Source: Skeletonema tropicum
Taxonomy: Eukaryota; Bacillariophyta; Thalassiosirophyceae; Thalassiosirales; Thalassiosiraceae
DNA: 64,000 nucleotides
Assembly: GCA_037178625.1 (NCBI GenBank)
Contig: CM074129.1
Span: 3,658,001-3,722,000 of the forward strand
Direction: 5' to 3'
The notes under the pieces: model-generated
Database searches by the model: none
What the model was told of the DNA's origin: nothing
Seen by the model: the letters and a program-made list of their open reading frames with translations, nothing else
In this document: positions 1 to 11,592 of the stretch, piece after piece
Position numbering within the stretch: the stretch's first letter is position 1
Layout: each line of letters starts with the position of its first letter
Program-made: the position numbers and the translations under genes

Positions 1-270
1 AAGCTTCCAGCAATTACGTCAACAAAATCATCATCGTCCTCATTGAAACAACGTCAAGTGATTGGTGATCCAAATTTGAACATCATCCCACGTAAAGGTG
101 ACGCATTGCTCTTCTTCCCGGCAGATGCGAAGGGGAATTTCGATGAACGGACAGAGCATGAGGGCTGTCCTGCGGTTGATGAAAAATGGATTGCACGTAT
201 CTGGAGGCATGAGAGTCGTGTTCCTCCGCCTTTTGGGCTGAGTGATGAGTGCATTCAAGAGTATTGTTGA
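1..270 (+). CDS. C-terminal fragment of a prolyl 4-hydroxylase-type 2-oxoglutarate/Fe(II) oxygenase
   Basis: Frame 1 is open from the first base to a stop at 268-270, so the gene is cut by the window edge and its start is not visible. The 89 residues seen contain GDALLFFP, then EHEGCPAVDEKWIARIWRH and RVPPPFGL. This is how eukaryotic prolyl 4-hydroxylase alpha-type double-stranded beta-helix domains end: the motif HxGCPVxxGxKW supplies the distal iron-binding His (here H of EHEGCP) and the Lys of EKW contacts the 2-oxoglutarate carboxylate. Such enzymes hydroxylate peptidyl proline, usually in the secretory pathway. The HxD iron ligands would lie upstream of the window. Substrate cannot be inferred. 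The family is clear; the exact subfamily is not. Confidence 0.8.
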   Translation, partial: KLPAITSTKSSSSSLKQRQVIGDPNLNIIPRKGDALLFFPADAKGNFDERTEHEGCPAVDEKWIARIWRHESRVPPPFGLSDECIQEYC

Positions 271-1027
271 GGTTGAGTTGATCTACTATTACTAATGTAT
301 TTGTATTCGGATAAATCTACATCTGCGGCGAGGTGTTTGAATTTGAAGCAGCGATGGATGATAATATTGATGAGGCGAGTGTGGTATGTTGTGTGATGTC
401 GATTAATTGTTTCGATTGGTCTTCGTTCGCGTTCGCGGTCTACGTACAGCAGCAGCAGCACTTCCATTTTCACTAGAAATAGAGACACTTTTTAATCCTG
501 GAGCATGAGTCGGAATCCAGAAGATCATTCTAATGATAATAAAATTCGTACTGTGAACTTCTTATATTATCATACGAGGCAAAGCAAATTCCCAATTCAA
601 ATTCAATCATTGCATCATAATAACAACGAACACAAAGCACAAGATCAAAAGTCAACTCAGTTACACATCTTGTGCTTGCATGTATCTATAACTATAATAC
701 TATACACTCCTTCTTATTGTTCTTGTAAGGGTAAGGCGCAAGGCTGCTAGGTAATATATGTATAGTGTTTCTCATGTCCGTGCAACTTGTTCCCCTGTAA
801 TTTGATGGATTATTATATTTATATTTATCTCTTTCATGTTCTCCATGATGTGTATCATCATTACTTCGATTTCTGCTAATAAATTGTTCAGCCTCGCCTC
901 CACATGAAACCTTTCACAATCACAACAAACCATGTCCATGCATTGTGTATCAATATCATGAAACTCAAATATGTAGTCTCCCCCAGCACTTGAGACCCAA
1001 AATCTTAAACTCGTACAAATGCATCCC
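271..1027. other. Intergenic, tail-to-tail 3' regions
   Basis: The oxygenase ends at 270 and the minus-strand DUF285 gene ends at 1028, so this is a convergent intergenic stretch. It is AT-rich with several ATTTATATT/TAATAATAA tracts that could serve polyadenylation. The short open frames here have no coding character. I see no RNA gene or repeat. Confidence 0.5.
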
Positions 1028-2887
1028 CTACCACAACATCATGATAGCAGTAGCAGTAACAACAACAGCAGCAGTTCCATCAGCAAACCCAGTCATGACT
1101 GCATAGATGGCACCATTAGTATCAGCATCAACTCCCAACTCATTCTTCTCGAGCTGAACTTCAATAGCAAATGCAGATTCCTGATCACCAGCAATTTGCA
1201 AAGCACGAGCACGAGCAGCAGATGAAGAAGTAGAATCATCAATCTCAACAGCTAGGCGACGACCACTTTCAGCAAGCTTGAGGAACACAACACCGGACAC
1301 TTGGGCAGTGGAAGAGGACTCATAGCTGAAGAAGCTAGCAGGAATGACAGAAGCAACATGAACGCCATTCTTGAAAGCAACCTTGGACTTGGAGGAGATG
1401 GAGCTGTCAACAAGAGTCTTGTTCCACACAATATCCAATGTCTTTCCTTCTTGAATCATCTTGAGGCTATTGAGGGAATCAATCTCCACTTCTTCATCAA
1501 GAGAACGAATGCACACATTCAAATAGTCATCAACACCAAGAGTGTTCGTGTTGCAAATGAATGTTTCCTTGTTGTTGCAAGTACATGCCTCAATGTACTT
1601 GTCCACAGCTGCGCTCGTCTCATTGGAACCAAGGGAAATCTGGGCAAGATTGGCATCATCCTGAGTTTGAAAGTTGTTCTCAAAGTTGAGGTCAACTTCA
1701 ATGTCACGCTCAAGTTTCTTGATTACTTCACCACTGGAGCTAGAAGGCAACCAAAGACTCAAACAAAACACAACAGACTTAGTATCAGAATTCCAGATGT
1801 TACTGCCCACAATTGTATCTTTCTCCACATCCAAAAAGACACTGAGGTTTTCAAGGGAAGTATCATCCTCATTGGGAGAAGTAGAGTTGGTAGGGATGAT
1901 GATGATGGCACTATCAATTGCTTCCTTGCATCCTTTCTTGAGTATGGTGAATTCGAACTTGCGGCCTGCCCCAATCTTGTAGGTTCTTAGGGTGATTTCA
2001 CTTCCACTATCAATGTCAAAGTTGCTGTCAATAGAAGTAAGCTCAAGGTCCCAGCTCTCAATTGCAGGTGTTGGAGACTCAGTGGAAGAAGCTGATGCTG
2101 AGGGAGACTTTGTAGGAGGATGTGTGTAGGCTCGGCACTCAGCAGCAGAACCAGCACAAAATGCATCCTGATCAGAAGTTGGAGTTGTTTTGTAGGTGCA
2201 ATTTGTGTCTCTGAAGATATCAGTTGCTTTGTTGTAAGGGTAAGGGAACTTGTCCTTCCATGCACAGAGGTTTTGGTTGAATGCAGCTGCATATCTGAAC
2301 ATCAAACTCATGTTAGTAACAGAGGATATATCCCAGCCTCCAATGTCTTGGTTGAATGCAGGTGCATAATAGAACATGCTATACATATCAGTAACAGAGG
2401 ATGTATCCCAGCCTCCAATGTCTTGATTGAATGCAAATGCTTCACGAAACATGCCATTCATGCTAGTAACGGAGGATGTATCCCAGCCTCCAATGTCTTG
2501 GTTGACGGCAGATGCTGAACGGAACATCCAACTCATGATAGCAACAGAGGATGTATTCCAGCCTGTAATGTCTTGGTTGAAGGCAGATGCAGATTGGAAC
2601 ATGCCATGCATGCTAGTAACAGAGGATGTATCCCATTTTGAAATCTCTGTGTTGAAAGTAGTTTCGCCTTTGAACAATTCACTCATGGTGGTGACTTTGT
2701 TGGTGCACCAGTTCTCAATCGATCCATATTGAGCAATGTCATCATTAGTCCAATTGCCTCCAACAACTTTACCAACTGCTTCCTTCAGATAAATGCCATC
2801 AGCAGCAAAGCATGTTAGAGCAGCATGAGCTTGAGCGGCTATGCCAAGGAGGAGAAGAGCCAAGCAGGCTGGTGTGAAAATGTGCAT
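1028..2887 (-). CDS. Secreted DUF285/BspA-type repeat surface protein
   Basis: A 619-residue single-exon protein whose ATG is at 2887-2885. Residues 1-22 form a signal peptide (hydrophobic [14 protein letters not shown]). Residues about 63-217 hold six tandem copies of a roughly 25-residue unit of the form [23 protein letters not shown], the DUF285/BspA repeat abundant in diatoms and in some bacterial surface proteins. A conserved cysteine-containing cap ([14 protein letters not shown]) closes the array. A short [17 protein letters not shown] linker follows, then about 330 unrecognised residues with spaced cysteines ([11 protein letters not shown]). The last 20 residues are hydrophobic, consistent with a GPI signal or a tail membrane segment. 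A cell-surface or wall-associated binding role is likely; the ligand is unknown. Confidence 0.85.
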   Translation of the reverse strand: MHIFTPACLALLLLGIAAQAHAALTCFAADGIYLKEAVGKVVGGNWTNDDIAQYGSIENWCTNKVTTMSELFKGETTFNTEISKWDTSSVTSMHGMFQSASAFNQDITGWNTSSVAIMSWMFRSASAVNQDIGGWDTSSVTSMNGMFREAFAFNQDIGGWDTSSVTDMYSMFYYAPAFNQDIGGWDISSVTNMSLMFRYAAAFNQNLCAWKDKFPYPYNKATDIFRDTNCTYKTTPTSDQDAFCAGSAAECRAYTHPPTKSPSASASSTESPTPAIESWDLELTSIDSNFDIDSGSEITLRTYKIGAGRKFEFTILKKGCKEAIDSAIIIIPTNSTSPNEDDTSLENLSVFLDVEKDTIVGSNIWNSDTKSVVFCLSLWLPSSSSGEVIKKLERDIEVDLNFENNFQTQDDANLAQISLGSNETSAAVDKYIEACTCNNKETFICNTNTLGVDDYLNVCIRSLDEEVEIDSLNSLKMIQEGKTLDIVWNKTLVDSSISSKSKVAFKNGVHVASVIPASFFSYESSSTAQVSGVVFLKLAESGRRLAVEIDDSTSSSAARARALQIAGDQESAFAIEVQLEKNELGVDADTNGAIYAVMTGFADGTAAVVVTATAIMMLW

Positions 2888-3252
2888 TGTGATTGTGATG
2901 TTATAGTTGTATTACCTGGGTGGAATATTTCTGTAGATAGAGATGTAGAAAAACAATAGCAATAGTGATAGTGTTGAGAATGATTGCATGAATAATAATG
3001 ATAATGATATAAAAGTCATTGCATGATGGTGGTCACATTAATTTGAGACTGAAAATGCATCCTCATCATCATCATCACACAAACACATAAACAATAAAGT
3101 AGATACATAAAACTCTCTGCTCTCTGCCCTCTCCCCATACAGTATAAAAAAAAAATTAACGGAAATCTTAAAGTACGTCATGGTTGGCCCTCCAGGGGCG
3201 AAATTATCTACAATTATCTAGAGCAATGTCACAAGTTACTACCCTTCGAGTG
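2888..3252. other. Upstream region of the DUF285 gene
   Basis: The 5' side of the minus-strand DUF285 gene reaches to the left end of the large transposon. It is AT-rich, with ATGATAATGATATAAA near 2996-3012, CATCATCATCATC tracts and a short A9 run near 3150. Nothing else was recognised. Confidence 0.35.
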
Positions 3253-3271
3253 TAATCCTCTGAAGTGGGAT
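3253..3271 (+). repeat. Left terminal inverted repeat of the large transposon
   Basis: TAATCCTCTGAAGTGGGAT matches the reverse complement of 16433-16451 at 18 of 19 positions. The match does not continue far to either side. Confidence 0.65.
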
Positions 3272-3706
3272 AATGCCTTTATGGGTTTTTGTATCTTGCT
3301 CATCAGAATTCTTGTCAACTTCAAATTCTGATATTATTCCAATGTCAAAGAATAAGAATTTCTAGTATCAAAATCTTTAATTTCTTGCATTGGTAAGAAA
3401 AGGCCGAGTGTCAAAATAAATATGTCGCACATCAGACACAAATTCTAAACATCAAAATAAACATATCATGCATCAGAATTAAAATTTTGTAAATCAGAAT
3501 TTTGTGACTGATTCCAGAATTTAAATTTTGACACACTTATTTTGTCACAATTTGATTCTGATCCCGATCAAATTTATAAGCATATTTTAGGATTTGTAAT
3601 TCAAGCATCGAAGTATTTATTGTGGTGAATCAAATCAAATAACACAAACATGATTTATTACATTAAATTCAATATGCAATGATGATTCAACCACTGATAA
3701 CTCTGC
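3272..3706. repeat. Left subterminal repeat region
   Basis: AT-rich and densely packed with short repeats in both orientations: CATCAGAATT near 3301 and 3471, AAATTCTGATA near 3323, CATCAAAATAAACAT near 3450, AATCAGAATTTTGTGACTGATT near 3492. CACTA-like elements typically carry arrays of short transposase-binding motifs here, so these are candidate binding sites by analogy. The right arm (16240-16432) holds the same words. Confidence 0.55.
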
Positions 3707-5198
3707 TCATACTCCGCTCATATCTGGCACTTCAAGTGTACCCATTCCCACAAGAGCATCTGCCACTATGAACTCGAACTTGTCTTCATCTGTAGCAGCA
3801 ATGCTATCTTCATCATCATCACCCAAATCTAGTTTGAAATACTGAGGAACCCAGCAATTATCGCTGAACTGCTTCATGTTGGAGATGAAGTCATCCCATG
3901 TCTCTTTGCAAACCTGCCATGCTTTCTCATCTTTCATAAGCTTGTCAAAAGATTCTTGGAGGGCTTTAAAGTGACGAATCCCTTCCTTGGTCCAACCCGA
4001 CTGGAGGTATTTGTTCTTGACATTAGCACCCTTTGAATACTTCAACTTGGGCCCGGCAGATGATCTCTTCTTCTTCCTCTTTTGTCCTACAGCAGCAGGC
4101 TCCTCCTCCTCCTTCTCAGCAACATCAAGAGTGTCATTTCTCTTCTGTTCCTCCTCTCTTGCAGTTTCGATTTCCTTGATCCATCTGGGATGATAGTTCT
4201 CATACACCAGTACAGTAAATGCAAGATCGCTGGCAGTCAGATGGTCGAGCACAGATTTATCTTGATTTGCCTTCAGCCATGCCTTGACTTCGTTCCTACC
4301 ATATACTTCCGACCCATAGTAATAAATTAGATTGTGCAGCTGATTCAGTGCCATGTGATCTTGAGCTACGTTGACCCAATCATGATCGCTGTAAGACAAA
4401 AATGTCTCAAACTCTTTGCCAGCACCCTCGAAGCTCCTGCGAGTGTTGTGGAGGTCTGTTACAGATGATAGAACGAATGTGCACCCCCGAGATGGGGCAG
4501 TCACAATGATGTATGTTAGTTTGTATTATGATCCAGAATCAACAAGGATACACAGACTACTTACCTTTAAATGCCTTGCCACACCTCCCAATACAGTTAC
4601 CTCTCAAAGTACTCAACTTTGCCCCAACTTTTGGCAGTGCCACATTCCTAAAGTAATCATTTGTGCTTCCCACAAACGAGTCTGGAATAACCACCTGCTT
4701 CATGACAAATGCTGCAAATGGATGGGGATTGTCTGTATCATATTGCATCCACCTTCCAGTAAAGTTCAAGAACTTATTCTGTGGCCAAATCATTTGAGCT
4801 GTACTTTCCTTGAGTGCAACGACATTACTCACATCCTCTGCTGCCGTTGCCCATAAGAGTTGTTTATTTTTCCCTACTCCGCCTTGGCCAGACTGCCTTC
4901 TCTCTAACTGCAGCTGCAGTCGTGCAACCTCAGCTGCATTTTCTTCACTTCTCCCCTTATACCACTCCATCATCTCCTTCATTGCATTGAGTTCACGGGT
5001 CTCGTATCCTATATTGCCATTACCATCATTATGGTTGTTATGTTGAATATCTTGACCACCAGACAACCGTCCTCCAACACCTTCATTAGCACGCTTGCCG
5101 CTGCCATCATTACTTACCCTTGAACTTCTAAACATCGTGTTGCCTTCAGCTTTCTTTGTTGGGGACACTATCTTTTTCACTGTTTGCACAAGATACAT
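3707..5198 (-). CDS. Transposon accessory protein, two exons, function unknown
   Basis: Two exons: 5198-4565 (ATG at 5198-5196) and 4455-3707. They join across a 109-bp intron with donor AAAG/GTAAGT and acceptor TGTAACAG/AC, and the frame is continuous (GKAFK-DLHNTRR). The product is about 460 residues. Residues 60-100 form a short coiled coil (ELNAMKEMMEWYKGRSEENAAEV). The middle has a conserved-looking LAFTVLVYENYHPRW. A very basic stretch (GQKRKKKRSS) could be a nuclear localisation signal, and the C-terminus is acidic (DLGDDDED). No catalytic motif is seen. By position and basic/acidic make-up it could be a DNA-binding or regulatory partner of the transposase, as TnpA-type proteins are in CACTA elements, but I do not recognise the family. 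Confidence 0.65.
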
Positions 5199-5442
5199 TG
5201 TTAAGGTGTTGAATTTATGAACGCTGTTTATGTTTATGTTATGTCATTAGTTCGTTATTTTCAGTTTCAGATGGCATTGGTCGTTTTTGAATTCTTCTAC
5301 GATGTTTTCTGTTTCTCTTTCTGATAATTTTTAAAACAACGTTGGAATTGATACCCAGTGTCGAACTTCCTTGGGGGGTCTTTCAACGCTTTCCACTTTC
5401 CCTCTGACTCCTCCTACTCCTAATTTTGATACTTACCATAAC

Positions 5443-8400
5443 ATGAGGACATCAACAATGCCACCAACGAAGCGGAAGCAGACAGGGCAGAAGCAGACAG
5501 GGCGGCAATGTGCTTGTGGTGTTATCTTTGCAACACCTAGAGCATATGGGAGGCATGCTACTGCCTGTCTTTATAACCAAAAAAGAACCTCAGCCCTTCA
5601 TGTACACCATGGACGGCATTCAATCACAGGCACATTCAACAACATCAACAATATTCCCGTAGCACTGCAAGAACAGGGTGTAGGTGGTCTCTCACTGAGG
5701 CAGCAACGAAACATCATTGTTAGTCAAAAACCAGAATTGGAGGAAAGCCTGGCTGAAGGACGTCAGGAACAGCATGCTTTATGGTATGCATCTCATCTTA
5801 GCAGCATGAAGAATCCTAACTCAAATACAACAAATGATCATGCCGATGCCACAAACAGTCAAACCAATGACAATGATATGAACTGGGGAGAAGATGCCCA
5901 TATGCTATCCAACACCACATTGTGTGACAGTCCCGATCATCAAGTGATTGATGAAATTGCCAAGAATGCCAATGATCAACAAGCAGAATATGAAAACTAC
6001 ACCTTCCCCCAGAGTGATCCTACTCCTGAACCTATCTTTCCCATTGATGGTGAATATCAATCCAAGGGAAACGTCAAATTCAGTGGGAAAGTCTCCCACT
6101 CAGCAGCAGCTGGACTACAACTCATGCATGTGTTGGGTAGTCATACGTCTGATCTCTCCCTGTATGATGATATAGTTCGCTTCATTGGTGATCTTGCCAA
6201 CACTGGGTATGATTTCAAACAGCGACTTCCAAGCAGACACACTCTGCAAACTACATGTGAAAAAACTTTCAACTACACCCAGCTCCAACCAAAGCTCGTG
6301 GAGGTGCCAGTGGCAACAATGACCTTACCAACTGTCAAGGTTCCGGTGTTTGATATCCAAGCAGTTCTTTCCAAGATGCTTTGTAATCCTATGTTGATGC
6401 AAAAGACAAACTTTGCTGCAGATTATGATATATACTCTGGTACTAGTAGTGTGTCGGCCAAAGATGAAATTGCATACTATGATGAAATACACACAGGACA
6501 GCGTTGGAAACCAGCTGTTGACCATTACTGTGCTGGAAAGGACAACAACCTCTTTCCTTGTGGGCTGGTTGTGTTTTATGACAAGTCGCACTCTGATCGC
6601 CATGGCAGTCTGTGCGTGTCACCGATCATGTTCACTCTAACCCTATTCAACAAGACAGCTCGATCAAAGAGTAAGTTCTGGGACATCCTTGCATACATAC
6701 CAAATTTGGATTATGGTACAACCAAGTCCTCTGATGGGTCCATTCAACAGGACACAACATCGGCACTGAAATGTCAAGATGAACACAGCTGCTTATACAC
6801 TGCTCTTCGTCAGCTACAAGAGGTCAATGATAGGGGGGGTATCCCAATGCAAGTCATGGGGAGAGATGTCAAACTGAAAGTTTGGATCCATGTTGTTGTT
6901 GGAGATATTGCTGGTAATAATAGTTTGCTGGGCAGTTACAACAGTGCATTTGCACAGTGTCCATATCGCGACTGCAGTTGTTCCAAAGAGAGTTTCGTAG
7001 ATCCAGCATCAACATGCACAATGATACTCAAATCAGGCATTGATCGAATGAAAAATAACAACAATGTGGAAGCATTGAAAGCTGCCTCAAAACACAATAT
7101 TGTGAATGCATTTGACAAGATACCAACAGGCGACCCTATCAACACTATCTATAGGTCAACGCCACCAGAAACAATGCATGCCATTTGCTCTGGTATAGCC
7201 CCAGCCATGCTTACTGCCTTTGGTGATGGATTCAAAAAAAAGCGCACTGCATCAGTCCTGCATAACTTACATCTTCTATTGGCACAAGGGCATGCTTGGC
7301 AAAGTGAGCGTGACTTCCCTCGGCCATCAGTCAGTGCGTAATTTTGCACTGGATACTACCAAGACCCAAGCATCAGAAAACATGGGAAACCTATTTCTGT
7401 TGTTGTGTGCATTGCATACAACAATGGGCAAGACTATTTGCAAAGAGTCTGGTATAGAGGACTACCAAAGAAAAGGAAAGATCACTACAATCAAGATGAT
7501 TCTTGCACTGGAAAAATGGTTCAATCGGCGCAATATCCAGTCTGATATTGATAGTGCCAAGATTACAGTATTTGTACGTCAGACATTGATTCCAAACTTA
7601 CAAAAGTTTTTCCCACGTAAAGAAAGCACTATGGAATGGATGTTTCCAAAAGTGCACAGTCTAACGAAATTTGCAACGTACATCCAAGCATATGGATCAG
7701 CTATTAACTTCTATGGTGGGTTTGGTGAGAGTCACTTGAAAGTGTTTATGAAACATTATGCTCACTACACCCAACGCCGGCCAGGCAAGTTTGCAGAACA
7801 GCTTGCAACTAATCATTATCGACATGGATTAATGGAGCACAGTTTAAACTGCATAAGGGAGCAAGCGAAGAAGAACTATGCCCTTGTGCAGGTGCTGTCC
7901 AAGGAGGAGACTTTTACTGGCAAACATGAAATCACTTTTACAAGGCACAAAGCAAATACCTCCAGTGTTGCCAGTGTAAGATTCAGTACTCATGTCATGT
8001 GGCAAAAGAAATCCAGTTCCAAGACAATTGATCCTACATTGCAATATGCAATTAGTCATCACATGGCAGCATATGTCAATTATTCCATTTTTCGTGTAAC
8101 AGCTTACACAGTAGCTAAACTTCCCAATGCCAAAGAAACACTTGAGGACTATGATGCCATTTCCAGTCATTCCATTTATAGGGTTGACACCAAGACAGAC
8201 CGTAATGACTGGTGTATGATTCTTACTCATGCTCTTGGTAGTGAGACTGATGATGAGCGTTTGAATGTATGGGATTTTGTTTGCCCTGCAAGAATACATG
8301 GCTTCTTTCGGTTTGAAACACCTGGCTTGCCTACACCAATGCTGTTGCATACACATGGGGCTGACACCACTAGTAGCCAGAGACTAATGGATCGTACCAT

Positions 8401-8695
8401 GTATGTTGTTGTCCGAACTCCTCAAACCTTTCTTGACTGGGCAAGTCTAGAGAAGGAATTCATTGTACCAATTCAACTTGGTGATTTGGATAGTTGCACT
8501 TTCATTCTTCCTGTCTCCCGCATTGTAAATCCTTTGTATGTTTTCAAAGATCATGGACAACCTACAACAGGAGTGTCATTCTTTGCATCAATCCCTGCAA
8601 GGTATTGGGCCTTTTATCTTGACTACAAGCTTAAACCAGATTCTATTCCTGGTCCATGTGGATTCAGTCAGAAGAGTGGGGAATATCTAGAGTAG
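5443..8695 (+). CDS. Plavaka/CACTA-like transposase, broken by a +1 frameshift
   Basis: The first in-frame ATG is at 5443. A zinc-finger-like CACGVIFATPRAYGRHATAC lies near the N-terminus. The core (EIHTGQRWKPAVDHY, GLVVFYDKSHSDRHG, WDILAYIPNLDYG) follows the pattern of Plavaka-type transposases, an RNase-H-fold branch related to CACTA: wild-type members have SDKTxL..G in place of YDKSHSDRHG, then LIGYLP. Frame 1 stops at 7339-7341; the protein continues in frame +1 (NFALDTTKTQASENMGN) to 8695. A tandem CAGTCAGT at 7328-7335 sits exactly at the break, and removing one CAGT would restore a single frame. The alternative is +1 recoding at GCG-TAA-T. The full product would be about 1,080 residues. 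Family placement is by motif and is not certain. Confidence 0.7.
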
Positions 8696-9147
8696 GTAGG
8701 AACATAAATTATTTATTACATAGAAGAATAGGTTTGTAGCGAGCACTGGTTATATAGGATCCATAGCTATCGGTACTTAAGATTGGAATGAATTCATCAT
8801 TGCAAGAGTACGATACTGGTTCAGACTAGTACCAGTGCAATATTATTGTTCAGTGAAGTGTTATCGTTTTGGTTCATATTTGAACCAGTGCAGTAAGTGA
8901 ATTAGAATCTAATTGGTTCAGAAAGGAACCAATTAGTTCCGGTAGGAAGTGAATTAGGTTAATGACTCCTTCATTATTAGATGTGCAGAAAATTAATCTC
9001 GATGATCCATAGAATGAAATAGCAAATGTATTAAATTACTATGGCAGATCGTACTTCAGGTTGGACTGATTCCATCATTGTGGTATCTTTGTATTTTCGT
9101 ACCATACTGGTTCAGACTAGTACCAGTGCAATATTATAAGGTGCTGG
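8696..9147. terminator. Convergent intergenic spacer with hairpins and a 34-bp direct repeat
   Basis: The transposase and the long minus-strand block end here facing each other. A 34-bp sequence beginning ATACTGGTTCAGACTAGTAC occurs identically at 8813-8846 and 9104-9137. Between the copies are two short perfect stems: TGGTTCA-TATT-TGAACCA near 8870-8887 and ATTGGTTC-6 nt-GAACCAAT near 8912-8933. All share the word TGGTTC/GAACCA. A bidirectional 3'-end or transposase-binding role is plausible but unproven. Confidence 0.45.
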
Positions 9148-11592
9148 CTACAAAATGGTCATAGAAGATCCCTTCTTCTTCATGTTCTTCTTTTTCTTCC
9201 TCTTTCTGTACTTTGTTGAACCACCACTACCAAAAGAGCTAATTAACTTTCCATAATATGGGATGTGGTCGGACTTCACCGACAATGGCTTAGTTGGGCA
9301 ATGGGGGATTTTTATTTTCTTCCCATTAAGCACATAAAAGTAATGTGCTCCAACAAGTGTAATAACATCTCTATCACCATTCAACTTGCGAGTAAGTCCA
9401 GACAAAGTAAGCTCATATGGACAGTTGTCTTGCAAATCATACACAATCTTCTCAGACACCACAAGTGAATGTGTCTGATGAGATGACAAACACGAAAATA
9501 GAAGATTGCATGGGGCTGGAAACGATCTGAATAGTGACACAGTGTCCTCCAATGTGAGTGAATTTTTGAAAAAGTTGATCTTTGCAATCTGAATGGGCAA
9601 GTGCTGCTCCATGTACAAAAAAGCTTCCTTCACACTTTCTCCTTCATCACTTGTGAACACATTCTTTGACTCTGCCCATGTCCTCATTGCAGATGCTTCT
9701 GAATGACACCCAGCAGCAAAAAGCCAGTTTGCAATACCTCCAGCAACACAATGATTATTTTTGTTGCGAGGATCACACCAAAAGTTGGTGGGATTCTCAC
9801 TACGGCAAGCAGCTGTCTTGGTACCTGCTTTCCTCCCTGCTCCTATAGTAACACCAAATGAACCAGAAACATTGCAAAGTGAGGACAACTTCTCTGACAA
9901 CCATGGCTCAGAAATGTTCTTCATGTAATCCTCCTTATCTTTCGCATTGATGTAGATCCTCTTGTTCTTCATCCCACCAGCCAAGAGAACTTCATAAATA
10001 CAGTTGGGGTACTGAGAATGCAATTTAATCTGTCTGATCTCATGTTTCAATGACTGCAGGACTGGATTTTGAAATTTGTCACGTGTTTCTTTGTTGATAA
10101 AAATATGGTGGATCCTTCCTGCATACAAATCATCAATCACATTCTTAGGGAACATTGTCAGGAAGAAATGAGATGGGATGTACCAGGTCAACTTGTGTAT
10201 CAATGGGTCTGTAAGTGCACCTAATGGTGTTGACTTCGCTCTGGCTGGGTTGCTTTTTTGTGCACAATCTGTTAAAACAACCAAAAATGTGCTTGTGGGT
10301 GTGAATTTGGCCATAAACTTCTTAAGTTCAGGTGGAAGCTTGATTTTGGAGTTCGTGAGTTTTTCCTCAAGACCCTTACAACTTGACCCCTTGTCAATGC
10401 AAATAATAGACTTTGCGTAGTAATAACTGAGCATGTGCAGCACCCCATCACCTCGACCATCTCTGATCTCATATGCTGACACTGTTGGGTTGTCAGTTTC
10501 AAGGGTGCCTAATTCTACAGGTAACTCACCATTATATCTTGCAATGTCTTGAGTACCACTCCCAACTTGTTCTAACCCAACTTGTTCCTTGACATTTTGC
10601 CATGATGGGTCTGGTTCCAAGGATGAGATTGGATCAACATGAATGTCAGTGAGTTGAACTTGAACTGGGCGGCAATTTTTGATGGCCATCATCTTGTCAA
10701 TGATTTGGATATTACTGCTTCCATCCAAGATTTTGTTTTGAGACGCTTCTTGGCCAAACAATTGCCCTCTGATGAGGTTGGACAGTGCAGACACAAGAGG
10801 GTAACTAGAAACATTCTCACCACTAACATCTGTTGGTAACAATGCAGATGACAGAGCTATTGCATTGGTATGCCTTTTTTGAAGTTCATTTGTATAATAT
10901 CCATTGTCCACCTTCCCTGCATCAAATAGTTCCATCCTCTTCATAGCTGGTTTCCAATAATCTGTTGGTTGGCAAGGAAGAATCTGAAGACTGTCTGGCT
11001 TTTCCATTTTCACCTTCCCCAACGGTGCCCAATTTTCATCCATATTGCACTGCTTCAGAAAGTCACCATCACAAACTCCATTATCAAACATATGAACCAT
11101 GATTATGCGAGTTCCCAAACTAATGAGATCATAATAATCAAGCCATGAATTCATTGCACTATTGCAGCAGTTGCAGTGAAGAACAAATGCCCAATTGTCA
11201 TCACTGCAACGTTTAGCCAATATATCAGTATATTGAAATAATTGAGCACCTAACTCTGTGATGTATTGCCCTCTCTGACTTAGATAATGAGTGAATGCTG
11301 CCAGTGGAATCTTCACTGTACCTGCTAATGGTGCCGCCCCCTCTTGTTTAAGAAGCCTCCTGATGTAACCAATCATATCTGTGGCCATTTCATTGGTTTT
11401 GCTCTTGGCAATGCTAAGGTATTTAGCATTGGGGTTGGGACTGTCTCGATATCCATACAATCTTACCATTATGTCAAAAACAGTCTCCCTGCACATTTTC
11501 CATTTGAGCGGAGTTGAAATCAAATATTTACCATCTTTGGGTGCATCAACAGTTAATGGCCTTGGTCCTTTCCAAAATACGACTGCAACCAA
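9148..11592 (-). CDS. Transposon-encoded protein with papain-like cysteine-protease signature (C-terminal part)
   Basis: An 814-codon minus-strand open frame. It has no good ATG at its upstream end (the first codon is TTG in the overlap with the preceding frame), so it is best read as the continuation of 12442-11546 after a +1 shift. Near the C-terminus, NNHCVAGGIANWLFAAG (Cys about residue 615), QTHSLVVSEKIVYD (His about 708, Asp about 717) and a following VGAHYFYVLNGKK strand have the order and spacing of a papain-like Cys-His-Asp protease or OTU/C39-like fold. The last 35 residues are very basic (KYRKRKKKKNMKKK). The N-terminal 500 residues are unrecognised. A protease function is inferred from motif order only; a polyprotein or partner substrate is possible. 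Confidence 0.5.
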   Translation of the reverse strand: MVAVVFWKGPRPLTVDAPKDGKYLISTPLKWKMCRETVFDIMVRLYGYRDSPNPNAKYLSIAKSKTNEMATDMIGYIRRLLKQEGAAPLAGTVKIPLAAFTHYLSQRGQYITELGAQLFQYTDILAKRCSDDNWAFVLHCNCCNSAMNSWLDYYDLISLGTRIIMVHMFDNGVCDGDFLKQCNMDENWAPLGKVKMEKPDSLQILPCQPTDYWKPAMKRMELFDAGKVDNGYYTNELQKRHTNAIALSSALLPTDVSGENVSSYPLVSALSNLIRGQLFGQEASQNKILDGSSNIQIIDKMMAIKNCRPVQVQLTDIHVDPISSLEPDPSWQNVKEQVGLEQVGSGTQDIARYNGELPVELGTLETDNPTVSAYEIRDGRGDGVLHMLSYYYAKSIICIDKGSSCKGLEEKLTNSKIKLPPELKKFMAKFTPTSTFLVVLTDCAQKSNPARAKSTPLGALTDPLIHKLTWYIPSHFFLTMFPKNVIDDLYAGRIHHIFINKETRDKFQNPVLQSLKHEIRQIKLHSQYPNCIYEVLLAGGMKNKRIYINAKDKEDYMKNISEPWLSEKLSSLCNVSGSFGVTIGAGRKAGTKTAACRSENPTNFWCDPRNKNNHCVAGGIANWLFAAGCHSEASAMRTWAESKNVFTSDEGESVKEAFLYMEQHLPIQIAKINFFKNSLTLEDTVSLFRSFPAPCNLLFSCLSSHQTHSLVVSEKIVYDLQDNCPYELTLSGLTRKLNGDRDVITLVGAHYFYVLNGKKIKIPHCPTKPLSVKSDHIPYYGKLISSFGSGGSTKYRKRKKKKNMKKKGSSMTIL

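Noticed and set aside
1301..1990. 229-codon plus-strand frame opposite the DUF285 gene
   Set aside because: Shadow of the minus-strand gene, which has a signal peptide and clear repeats.
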